Shown here one piece after another: positions 1-5,991 of a stretch of DNA of 9,946 nt. The stretch is from Devosia sp. GTDB taxonomy: Bacteria; Pseudomonadota; Alphaproteobacteria; Rhizobiales; Devosiaceae. The stretch covers positions 1-9,946 of the forward strand of contig DROE01000261.1 of assembly GCA_011322005.1 (NCBI GenBank), written 5' to 3'. The position numbers and the translations under genes are program-made. Position 1 is the first letter of the stretch; each line of letters starts with the position of its first letter. Under the pieces are notes generated by a model. That model did no database searches and was not told the origin of the DNA. It worked only from the letters and a program-made list of their open reading frames with translations.

Positions 1-176
1 ACCATGCGGGCCACGGAATAAAGGTTGATAAAGTCCCCGCCTGCCGGGTTGCCAGTGGCCAGCGCGATGCCCTCAATCCCAGCGATGGAATCGCCCAAAA
101 ACTGGAGAAATGCAAAAAGATAGAGCGCGGAAAAAATCGCCAGAACCCGCAGAAACACCTTGTGTGATCGCATCAT
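1..176 (-). CDS. Partial membrane protein, possibly GT87/DUF2029-like glycosyltransferase (N-terminus only)
   Basis: The reading frame starts at an ATG at 176-174 (a second ATG follows at once) and runs off the left edge after about 58 codons. It opens with a short basic stretch (MMRSHK), then a hydrophobic helix at about residues 7-26, then a loop ending in GGDFINLYSVARMV. A first membrane helix followed by a DF-x-x-x-Y/W-x-x-A-R segment is what I recall from GT87 (DUF2029) polyprenyl-phosphate-dependent mannosyltransferases, which act on the outer face of the inner membrane. That family call is inference from a short stretch. It is transcribed away from the two-component system, so the 245-bp gap is a divergent control region. 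The ribosome-binding site is weak. Another multi-pass membrane protein is possible. Confidence 0.5.
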   Translation of the reverse strand, partial: MMRSHKVFLRVLAIFSALYLFAFLQFLGDSIAGIEGIALATGNPAGGDFINLYSVARM

Positions 177-211
177 TTCAGGACACGGCAAGACGCTGAA
201 TTCAGGCTGTA

Positions 212-283
212 TATTGTCCCTTGCATGATTCGCACCCACCCTTTTGTTTCAGTGTGGCCCTTTTAAACCGAACAGGGACAATA
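212..283. repeat. 10-bp perfect inverted repeat with 52-bp spacer
   Basis: TATTGTCCCT at 212-221 is the exact reverse complement of AGGGACAATA at 274-283. Centre-to-centre distance is 62 bp, close to six helical turns, which would suit two operator half-sites on the same DNA face between the divergent genes. Which protein binds, if any, is unknown. Confidence 0.4.
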
Positions 284-362
284 ACGAAACGGGTTTAGGG
301 CGTGCGAAACCCTGTACTCTTAAATGCCCGGCGGCAAGCAGTTTTGCAGCGATAACTACTCC

Positions 363-378
363 GTTACAATCGGTTACA
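363..378 (+). promoter_or_regulatory. Tandem GTTACA-N4-GTTACA site, candidate OmpR-family binding site
   Basis: GTTACA at 363-368 and GTTACA at 373-378 are spaced 10 bp start to start, one helical turn. The flanks also match (CCGTTACAAT then CGGTTACAAT). Tandem 10-bp direct repeats are the usual target of OmpR-class winged-helix regulators, and GTTACA is close to the half-site described for enterobacterial OmpR. The next gene encodes an OmpR-class regulator, so autoregulation is the natural reading. Each repeat also contains TACAAT, a fair -10 hexamer, so a promoter on top of the site is an alternative. Confidence 0.55.
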
Positions 379-407
379 ATTTTTTCCTCCGCAATGCGAA
401 TATTCTT

Positions 408-413
408 GATAAT
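408..413 (+). promoter_or_regulatory. Candidate -10 box (GATAAT) for a possibly leaderless mRNA
   Basis: GATAAT matches five of six bases of TATAAT and ends eight bases before the ATG at 422, so transcription could begin at or next to the start codon. No recognisable -35 hexamer lies 16-18 bp upstream. That would fit a promoter needing an activator bound at 363-378. No Shine-Dalgarno sequence precedes the ATG. This is inference from spacing only. Confidence 0.3.
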
Positions 414-421
414 TCTGGCAC

Positions 422-1171
422 ATGGAGGCATCCGCAAACTCACCAACGGGCCATCTTCTGGTCGTTGACGACGACCGGGAAATTCGCGCGCTGTTAAAGC
501 GCTTCCTGACGCGGCAGGGTTTTCGTGTGACCACCGCTGCCGACGGCACCGAAATCGAGCAGATACTGGCCAACTGGAGTATCGACCTGCTGATTCTGGA
601 CCTTATGCTTCCGGGCAAGGACGGGATGGCTATCTGCCGCGAACTTCGCGCCAAATCCACGTTGCCGATTGTAATGCTCACGGTGATGGGCGAGGAGACC
701 GACAGAATCAAGGGGTTTGAGGGAGGCGCCGACGATTATGTTGCCAAACCCTTCAACCCGCACGAACTTCTGGCCCGCATCCGGGCAGTGCTTCGGCGCA
801 CCCAGTTGAGTCCGCAACCGGTCAGTGCCGGTGACGGCCGTGTGCTGATCTTTGGTAACTGGCGCCTGAACCTGAGCCTGAGACGTCTGCAGTCAAAAAA
901 CGGCACTCTGGTCGATTTGAGCACATCCGAGTTTGACCTGCTGGCGGCATTCGCGGAGCGTTCGCAACAGGTTCTGTCGCGCGATCAACTTCTGGATTTA
1001 ACCCGTGGTCAGGTGGAGATGCCCTTCGACCGGAAAATCGATATGCAGGTAAGCCGCCTGCGCCACAAAATCGAGGAAGACCCCAAGCACCCCCACCTCA
1101 TCAAGACGGTGCGTGGGGGCGGGTATGTTTTCACTGCCAAGGTGGAGCGTGATGAAAAACCTGCTGCCTAG
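422..1171 (+). CDS. OmpR-class response regulator
   Basis: Two-domain DNA-binding regulator of 249 residues, a usual length for the OmpR/PhoB class. The receiver domain (about 11-125) has the acidic pocket DDD at 16-18, the phospho-acceptor Asp60 in LILDLMLPGKDG, the switch Thr87 and the conserved Lys109 in AKPF. The winged-helix domain (about 140-242) ends in the class signature VSRLRHKI and KTVRGGGYVF. The start is set by an in-frame stop at 410-412, with ATG 422 the only plausible start after it. No Shine-Dalgarno site precedes it, and a GGAGG lies just inside the gene. The 3' end overlaps the kinase gene by 20 bp, so the two are a translationally coupled pair. Control of the downstream oxidase genes is inferred from position; the tandem repeat at 363-378 suggests autoregulation. 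Alphaproteobacterial relatives go by several names, so no symbol is given. Confidence 0.93.
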   Translation: MEASANSPTGHLLVVDDDREIRALLKRFLTRQGFRVTTAADGTEIEQILANWSIDLLILDLMLPGKDGMAICRELRAKSTLPIVMLTVMGEETDRIKGFEGGADDYVAKPFNPHELLARIRAVLRRTQLSPQPVSAGDGRVLIFGNWRLNLSLRRLQSKNGTLVDLSTSEFDLLAAFAERSQQVLSRDQLLDLTRGQVEMPFDRKIDMQVSRLRHKIEEDPKHPHLIKTVRGGGYVFTAKVERDEKPAA

Positions 1172-2765
1172 AAGCATCGCCGCTCAGGCGATGGTACTGC
1201 TGGTGGTGGGACTGGCCTTCACGCACCTGGTGAGCAACCTGTTTTATGCAACCGACCGGGAAAGCGCACTTTTGACCTCCGGGGGCGAGCACGCTATTCT
1301 TTGGGTGGCGACCGTGGGCGCGTTGGCTGAAACACTGTCACCTCAGGAATGGTCTGCTATAGCGGCGGCGGATGGACCTGACCGCCGCTTTGTCACCATC
1401 ACCCCGGACCCTGTCGTTGCCACCGCTCCCCAAGCAGACTGGCATGAGGCTTCCCTGCAACGCGAGCTTAGCCGCCATGTGCCACCCGATCGGCTCGAAG
1501 CCTATCGCATCGCCTATGCTTCCGCCGGGAAAACCACCACAGCCGCGACCTATTGGCGTAACTATTTTGCACAAAATGCGATGCACGCGCCCGATGAGCT
1601 CATTTTGGTGTCTTTACGCCTGGACAATGGAAACTGGCTGAACGTGGCGACACCTGTACAGCCTTCGCCAAGCTTCTTCTCTTATCGGCTGGGCCTGTCG
1701 ATGGCGGTGATGCTGATTGCGGTGGTGCTCATATCTTTCTTTATTGTGGGCCGGATGGTGGCGCCTTTGCGACAACTTTCGCGCGCAGCAGAAAAGCTGG
1801 GCACCGATGTGCAGGCCCCCGCAATTCCAGAAACCGGACCGGAGGAGGTTCAGCGCACCGCTCGTGCGTTCAATGTAATGCAAAGGCGCATTCGCCGCTT
1901 CGTGGAGGACCGGACCCAGATGCTGGGTGCGATTGCTCACGATCTGGGCACGCCCATCACGCGGCTGCGCCTGCGGGCCGAGTTCATTGAGGATGCCGAG
2001 CTTCGCGCAAAAATGCTGCGCGATCTGGATGACATGCAACAGATGGTGGCTTCGACCCTGTCTTTTATCCGGGAGGAAGCGACCTCAGAACCACAGGCCA
2101 CAGTTGATATCGGTTCATTGTTGAGGCGGGTTTGCGACGATATGAACGATGCCGGCGAGCTGGTCGAACTGAGGGAACTTCCGCGCTGGGTTTTGCTGGA
2201 CTGCCGTCCAACGGCCCTGCGCCGGGCGCTGGGCAATCTCATTGGCAATGCGCTCAAATATGGGGGGGCAGCGGAGGTCTCTCTTTCGGTTGAACCCGAA
2301 AAACTGCTGATTTTGATTGACGATAACGGTCCAGGGATACCCGAGGATCGGCAGGAGGATGTGTTCCAGCCGTTCTACAGGCTGGAAGATTCGCGCAACC
2401 GTGAAACCGGCGGTACCGGGTTGGGTCTGGCAGTTGCCCGCACGATCATTCGGGCCCACGGGGGTGACATCAAGCTGTCCAACAGAAGCGCGGGGGGCTT
2501 GCGCGCACGCATCAGCCTGCCCCGATCCAAACAAAGCAACGAACATGAGGACCCACACCCAGCGGTTGATGAAACACGGGGAGCCACTGCGCAAAACGGC
2601 AAGAAAACAAGAAAGGTTTCAGCACAGGCCAGAAGCGGCGCCAACTGGCGCAAGATACCGGGTCATTACTCCCCCTCTTTCGGAGAAATGGGTCGCCTAA
2701 AGATTACCGACGGGACGAATATCCATGTACTACAAGGAGGGACGGCAGAATGGAAAACGCGCTAG
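1152..2765 (+). CDS. EnvZ-type sensor histidine kinase with long C-terminal tail
   Basis: Inner-membrane sensor kinase, partner of the upstream regulator. ATG 1152 is chosen because GGTGGAG sits just before it and the N-terminus (MKNLLPRSIAAQ) then leads straight into a membrane helix; an in-frame start at 1113 would overlap the regulator more. Membrane segments at about 9-28 and 180-202 enclose a periplasmic sensor region of about 150 residues that I do not recognise. Then come HAMP (about 200-250), the H-box with phospho-acceptor His263 (AIAHDLGTPITRLRLR), N-box Asn366, G1 box DDNGPG at 390-395, F-box FQPFYRLE and G2 box GGTGLGL at 420-426. EnvZ-like kinases normally stop soon after the LPR reached at residue 458. 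Here the frame continues for 79 polar, low-complexity residues and overlaps the subunit II gene by 16 bp. The stimulus is unknown; redox state, oxygen or copper is suggested only by context. Confidence 0.9.
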   Translation: MKNLLPRSIAAQAMVLLVVGLAFTHLVSNLFYATDRESALLTSGGEHAILWVATVGALAETLSPQEWSAIAAADGPDRRFVTITPDPVVATAPQADWHEASLQRELSRHVPPDRLEAYRIAYASAGKTTTAATYWRNYFAQNAMHAPDELILVSLRLDNGNWLNVATPVQPSPSFFSYRLGLSMAVMLIAVVLISFFIVGRMVAPLRQLSRAAEKLGTDVQAPAIPETGPEEVQRTARAFNVMQRRIRRFVEDRTQMLGAIAHDLGTPITRLRLRAEFIEDAELRAKMLRDLDDMQQMVASTLSFIREEATSEPQATVDIGSLLRRVCDDMNDAGELVELRELPRWVLLDCRPTALRRALGNLIGNALKYGGAAEVSLSVEPEKLLILIDDNGPGIPEDRQEDVFQPFYRLEDSRNRETGGTGLGLAVARTIIRAHGGDIKLSNRSAGGLRARISLPRSKQSNEHEDPHPAVDETRGATAQNGKKTRKVSAQARSGANWRKIPGHYSPSFGEMGRLKITDGTNIHVLQGGTAEWKTR

Positions 2766-3394
2766 GGATATCGGGGCCACAAGCTACGCTTATGGCGATT
2801 ACCGCATCCTTCACTGTTTTGGGAATGGCTATGCTGTTGGCGGCCATGCTGATGAAAAGGCGCTGGAAACCCAGCTATGCCTTTGAGTTCGGCTTCATCG
2901 CCATCATGATCGGGCTGGTATTTTACGCGGACTGGAGCAGCGTCAATACCTATTCCGCCTATCAGGCAGACCTGAACGCAGAAGAAAGAAGGGTGTCAGG
3001 GGAATATGTGGGTGAAGGAGAAGCCGCATTTGATCGCGTGATAACCGTGATCGCCTTTCAGTGGGGTTTTGCCTTTATCAACGAGGAAGATGAAATCAGC
3101 CGCAACGCGGCCGTGGCAAATCCCGGCGAGAAAGTCCTGTTCAAGATCGTTTCCAACGACGTGATCCACGGATTCAACATTCCGGTGGCCCGGATTACGG
3201 CCGAGATTGACCCGGACGAAAAGCGCGAGATGTGGATCCGCGCTCCGGATGAACCCGGCAAATATCTTATTCAGTGCGTAAACTATTGTGGCGTTGGTCA
3301 CACGCAAATGAAAGCGTGGCTGGTTGTGCAGGACAATACTGAGGCAGCTGATCACGGCGAGAGCACCGGGGAGAACTCCAATGACAACGCATGA
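2750..3394 (+). CDS. Heme-copper oxidase subunit II (CuA), B-family/ba3-like
   Basis: Accepts electrons from a periplasmic donor at the binuclear CuA centre and passes them to subunit I. 214 residues; ATG 2750 follows a near-perfect AAGGAGG at 2734-2740. Two membrane segments (about 12-35 and 43-61) precede a periplasmic cupredoxin domain. CuA ligands are visible: His140 (DVIHGFNIP), Cys176, Cys180, His184 and Met187 in CVNYCGVGHTQM. The C-x-N-Y-C loop resembles the C-x-Q-Y-C loop of Thermus ba3 more than the C-S-E-x-C of mitochondrial-type enzymes. YAFEFGF places Glu46 where ba3 has Glu15, the K-pathway entrance. The extra first helix matches the position of the separate small subunit IIa of Thermus ba3. 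The C-terminal tail is acidic. The stop overlaps the subunit I start by 14 bp. A CuA-containing nitric oxide reductase subunit is the main alternative. Confidence 0.92.
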   Translation: MENALGISGPQATLMAITASFTVLGMAMLLAAMLMKRRWKPSYAFEFGFIAIMIGLVFYADWSSVNTYSAYQADLNAEERRVSGEYVGEGEAAFDRVITVIAFQWGFAFINEEDEISRNAAVANPGEKVLFKIVSNDVIHGFNIPVARITAEIDPDEKREMWIRAPDEPGKYLIQCVNYCGVGHTQMKAWLVVQDNTEAADHGESTGENSNDNA

Positions 3395-4955
3395 ACTTGA
3401 TGACCCAAGAATGGGCAATCCAGCCCACTGGAAGCCCGAGAATCTGGTCGGCACAATGTCGATCAAGGAGCTTTTGTTTTCCAATGAGTACCGGCATATC
3501 GCGCTGAAGGGAATTTTTACCGCGTTGATCATGCTGGCACTGGGCGGGTTTTTTGCGCTGGTGTTTCGAACAGAACTTGCGGTGCCAGACCAGCAGTTTC
3601 TGGGAGCCAAGGTCTATATGACCCTGATGACCCTGCACGGCATGGTCATGGTTTTTGGCTTTCTCATTCCCGTCGTGGTTTCGATTTGTTATTACATGCT
3701 GCCCAGGGTGCTGGGTACAGAGAGGCTCTATTGGGCTCCAGCGGCTCAATGGAGTTACTGGATATTGATCGTTGCTGCGGTGCTTCTGGTCATCGGGCGT
3801 CCTGACTTTACCTGGACCGCTTATGCGCCGATGTCTTTCAGAACCGGGAACCCCTTCATCTGGATGGGGCATCTGGCCATCTTCCTGGTGGCGGTGTCAG
3901 AATTTCTCGCCGGGGCGGTTCTGGTTCGCAATGCCTTTTCCGGCAAAGGCGGATGGAAGGACAAGCCGCTGATTGCCTGGGCCACCGGCACGGTGGGGCT
4001 GCTTTTCATGGCTTCGACCATACCGCTGGGGTTCATCGGCCTTGGTCTGCTTGGAGACGGTCTGGGCACTACCGCTTTTTTTGACCCCTCGCGGGGCGGC
4101 AGCGTCAAATTCTTTCTCTATGTGTTCTGGACCTACGGGCACCCGGCTGTTTACCTGCCGTTTGTTCCGGCCATTGCCATAATCTACACGATCATGCCGC
4201 GGTTTCTGGGCTTTCCCATGTGGAGCTACTGGTCCGGTGTTGTCGCCTTCATTCTGCTGGCGCTTGGCGCCATGCCGATCGGGCCGCACCACTTCCAGCC
4301 CCTGTACACGGTTTCGGGCAACTATGAGCGGTTTGTTCAGTTCCTGACGTTGCTGGTGTTCATTCCGTCAGTGTTGCATGTGTTCAACTGGATAGCGACA
4401 TTGTTCATGAAGCCGATACCTGCCTCGGCGCGGCGGGCAATACCGTTCAAGTTCATGATTTTTTCCATCGCGTTCATTGTCTATGGTGGTGCCACAGCGT
4501 TCCTGAACGCCCAGATAGCACCGGACAGTGACTTCATCCACAACACTTACTGGATACCGGCGCACTTCCACGCCATGTTCTTTGGATTTGTCGGGCAGAT
4601 GGCCATTGCCGGTTTTTACTATCTCTATCCGTATTTTACCGGGCGAATGTATCATCAGGGGATGGCGAATGCCCATTTCTGGCTGTGGCAGGTTGGACTG
4701 TTCGTCAAGATAACGGCCATGGGCGTTGCCGGGTATAATTACTTCCCGCGCTGGGTCTATGATTATCTGGATATTCCCGGTTGGGCGATACCCCAGATGT
4801 TCATCACCATGGGCGGTTTCCTGATTGGCCTGGGCTTCTTGTTCTTCGTGGTCAATCTGGCCTGGAGTGCAAAATACGGCAAGAACTCGCCGGATGACCC
4901 CTGGCCGGTTGTACATGATGCAGATACAGCGCCCGCCGCTGCACCGGCAGAGTAA
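3381..4955 (+). CDS. Heme-copper oxidase subunit I, B-family (ba3-like)
   Basis: Catalytic membrane subunit that reduces O2 at a heme-CuB site; 524 residues with about a dozen hydrophobic segments. ATG 3381 is preceded by GGGGAGA at 3368-3374 and overlaps the subunit II stop; an in-frame ATG at 3324 lies deep inside subunit II and is rejected. Metal ligands: His86 (LHGMVMVF, low-spin heme), His254 in YGHPAVY, His303/His304 (GPHHF, CuB), His395 (high-spin heme) and His397 (low-spin heme) in IPAHFHAMF. Tyr258, four residues after His254, keeps the His-Tyr active-site cross-link pair, which favours O2 reduction over NO reduction. Ala replaces the Glu of A1 enzymes (GHPEVY), and GHPAVY...AIIYTIMPR closely resembles ba3, so the B family is likely. 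In the helix of the usual K-pathway Lys/Thr the sequence is PSVLHVFNW: His333 and Asn336 stand there. No subunit III gene follows, as is usual for B-type enzymes. Confidence 0.93.
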   Translation: MTTHELDDPRMGNPAHWKPENLVGTMSIKELLFSNEYRHIALKGIFTALIMLALGGFFALVFRTELAVPDQQFLGAKVYMTLMTLHGMVMVFGFLIPVVVSICYYMLPRVLGTERLYWAPAAQWSYWILIVAAVLLVIGRPDFTWTAYAPMSFRTGNPFIWMGHLAIFLVAVSEFLAGAVLVRNAFSGKGGWKDKPLIAWATGTVGLLFMASTIPLGFIGLGLLGDGLGTTAFFDPSRGGSVKFFLYVFWTYGHPAVYLPFVPAIAIIYTIMPRFLGFPMWSYWSGVVAFILLALGAMPIGPHHFQPLYTVSGNYERFVQFLTLLVFIPSVLHVFNWIATLFMKPIPASARRAIPFKFMIFSIAFIVYGGATAFLNAQIAPDSDFIHNTYWIPAHFHAMFFGFVGQMAIAGFYYLYPYFTGRMYHQGMANAHFWLWQVGLFVKITAMGVAGYNYFPRWVYDYLDIPGWAIPQMFITMGGFLIGLGFLFFVVNLAWSAKYGKNSPDDPWPVVHDADTAPAAAPAE

Positions 4956-4967
4956 GGAGGATATGCA

Positions 4968-5816
4968 ATGATTAGAGTTTTTGTTCTGGCAGGCATCGTC
5001 GGTGGCCTGGCCATCGCCTATGTTTCCATCTTCACGCTGGGGCCGATTGCTCAACTGGCCCCACCGGAAACCCTTTTGACCGGATACCGGGCCTTGGGAG
5101 CTGTTCCCCAGTCGGTAAACCTGGCGGAGGACGAGAGTGTCGAACATGATATTTTCGGGGTTCCAGAAGAGGACGAGGTCCAGCTCGCAATAGCGATGGA
5201 GGCTCTGGGAGATATGGGCGACATGAACATGGGGGGTGATGGTGCCGCCATGGACATGGGGGCCGATGACAACGCCGCCATGGATATGGAGGGAGATGGT
5301 ACCGCAGCTGACATGGCAGCCGACGACAACGCCGCCATGGATATGGAGGGAGATGGCACCGCCACGGCCATGGATATGACGGAGGAAGAAGCTCCACATA
5401 CGGAAGGTGAAGCCGCCGGAGGTCTGCTCATCGCGAATGAGGAGAATTTCGACCGCGAGATCAACCTAAAGATGACCGAGTGGGGCTTTTCCGACATGAA
5501 CATCGCTGTCACCAAGGGCGAGACCATTCGCTTCAATGTCGTGAACGACGGAGAAATCCTTCACGAGTTCATGATCATGGAAATGGCGGCGATGCAGGCG
5601 GTCGGCTATCGCGTAAACCGTGCCGACTGGAGCCTGCTGGAGCACGAAGCTCTTTATGAAAAGTCTCTGGTTCTGCCTGAAGGGACATTCTCATTCACAG
5701 TGGAAATTCAGGAAAACGGTGCATGGATGTTCATGTGCATGCTGCCCTACCACATGGAAATGGGAATGATGGGCCAGATGGCAACCGAAGGCATGGCCAT
5801 GGATATGCAAACCTAG
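4968..5816 (+). CDS. Membrane-anchored cupredoxin-like protein with Met/Asp-rich repeat linker
   Basis: 282 residues; ATG 4968 follows AAGGAGG at 4954-4960 and lies 12 bp after subunit I. An N-terminal hydrophobic segment (about 3-27) probably anchors it with the rest in the periplasm. A linker at 77-137 is rich in Met and Asp: residues 82-137 hold 12 Met and 14 Asp, with four MDM motifs (95-97, 105-107, 124-126, 135-137). From about 148 on is a cupredoxin domain of the COG4454-like type. Type-1 copper ligands are probably His199 (ILHEF), Cys257 and His262 in CMLPYH, and Met267 (HMEMGM). The C-terminus is again Met-rich and ends in AMDMQT. Known families with Met-rich periplasmic segments (PcoA/CopA, CopB) bind copper there. 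Electron donor to CuA, copper chaperone for CuA/CuB, or copper buffer are all inferences. I do not recognise a named homologue with this linker. Confidence 0.82.
   Translation: MIRVFVLAGIVGGLAIAYVSIFTLGPIAQLAPPETLLTGYRALGAVPQSVNLAEDESVEHDIFGVPEEDEVQLAIAMEALGDMGDMNMGGDGAAMDMGADDNAAMDMEGDGTAADMAADDNAAMDMEGDGTATAMDMTEEEAPHTEGEAAGGLLIANEENFDREINLKMTEWGFSDMNIAVTKGETIRFNVVNDGEILHEFMIMEMAAMQAVGYRVNRADWSLLEHEALYEKSLVLPEGTFSFTVEIQENGAWMFMCMLPYHMEMGMMGQMATEGMAMDMQT
5262..5363 (+). repeat. Two 45-bp near-identical coding repeats, 57-bp period
   Basis: Bases 5262-5306 and 5319-5363 differ at only three sites (GAT/GAC, GGT/GGC, GCA/GCC), all silent third positions, so both encode the same 15 residues, ADDNAAMDMEGDGTA (protein residues 99-113 and 118-132). 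The period of 57 bp is 19 codons and keeps frame. A degenerate related unit (MNMGGDGAAMDMG) lies just before. This indicates tandem duplication followed by selection on the protein sequence, or gene conversion. Confidence 0.85.
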
Positions 5817-5832
5817 CAAAGTGGCCAGTCGC

Positions 5833-5869
5833 GGCAGGGGGCAATTTACCCAAGCACTTGCCCCCTGCC
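5833..5869 (+). terminator. Strong stem-loop after the cupredoxin gene (terminator or attenuator)
   Basis: GGCAGGGGGCAA at 5833-5844 pairs perfectly with TTGCCCCCTGCC at 5858-5869, a 12-bp GC-rich stem with a 13-base loop, 16 bp after the stop codon. It is followed by TGCTTTACC rather than a clear T run. It may therefore end only part of the transcription, or protect the 3' end of the oxidase message and set a different level for the cytochrome gene. Confidence 0.55.
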
Positions 5870-5911
5870 TGCTTTACCGGATGCTCCTCGCCGGTGAGTG
5901 CGAATATCCAA

Positions 5912-5940
5912 GCTAATCCTGTAAACAAGTACGGGTTAGC
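5912..5940 (+). other. Stem-loop in the leader of the cytochrome c gene
   Basis: GCTAATCC at 5912-5919 pairs with GGGTTAGC at 5933-5940 (one T-G wobble). The stem continues as GTA (5921-5923) with TAC (5930-5932) around a bulged T at 5920, leaving the loop AACAAG. It has no T run, so it is not a terminator. It could be an mRNA structure, a processing site or an operator. No known riboswitch class is recognised. Confidence 0.4.
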
Positions 5941-5953
5941 GGAGCAAAATTCC

Positions 5954-5971
5954 AGACTGGTGTTCCGGTCT
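5954..5971 (+). other. Stem-loop just upstream of the cytochrome c ribosome-binding site
   Basis: AGACTGG at 5954-5960 pairs with CCGGTCT at 5965-5971 (one T-G wobble) around a TGTT tetraloop. It is followed by an A-run and then the ribosome-binding site. An A-run after the hairpin is wrong for a plus-strand terminator. Its place eight bases before the Shine-Dalgarno could affect translation or mRNA stability. Confidence 0.4.
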
Positions 5972-5978
5972 CAAAAAA

Positions 5979-5984
5979 AAGGAA
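5979..5984 (+). promoter_or_regulatory. Ribosome-binding site that decides a GTG start
   Basis: AAGGAA at 5979-5984 lies seven bases before GTG 5992. The nearest in-frame ATG, at 6007, is 22 bases away from it, too far, so GTG 5992 is taken as the start of the cytochrome c gene. Confidence 0.6.
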
Positions 5985-5991
5985 AAACATC

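Larger units (their letters stand above)
177..421. promoter_or_regulatory. Divergent intergenic control region
   Basis: This 245-bp gap separates the minus-strand membrane protein from the plus-strand response regulator and must hold both promoters. It contains a 10-bp perfect inverted repeat (212-221 and 274-283). A bulged stem is also possible: GCCC at 257-260 plus TAAACC at 264-269 can pair with GGTTTAGGGC at 292-301. GGGTTT (291-296) with AAACCC (307-312), and ACAGGG (272-277) with CCCTGT (310-315), are competing pairs. Close to the regulator start it contains a tandem GTTACA site and a -10-like box. No open reading frame of interest was seen in it. Confidence 0.55.

Noticed and set aside
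1113..1151. Upstream ATG for the histidine kinase
   Set aside because: It would add 13 residues overlapping the regulator; ATG 1152 has a GGTGGAG site just before it and starts a normal N-terminus.
2545..2700. 51-codon ORF inside the kinase tail (MRTHTQRLMKHGEP...)
   Set aside because: No good ribosome-binding site and no recognisable domain; overlaps the in-frame kinase tail. Kept only as part of the tail finding.
3324..3380. Upstream ATG for subunit I giving 19 extra residues
   Set aside because: Lies within subunit II, lacks a ribosome-binding site, and the extra residues are not typical; ATG 3381 has GGGGAGA at the right distance.
5262..5363. CRISPR or mobile-element repeat
   Set aside because: The repeat is in frame, has only two full copies, no spacers and no terminal inverted repeats; it is a coding tandem duplication.
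4368..5399. Long minus-strand ORF of 343 codons with His/Gly-rich repeats opposite subunit I and the cupredoxin
   Set aside because: It is the mirror of the plus-strand coding repeats (MDM/GDG codons read as HIHG on the other strand), with no start signals and no known domain.
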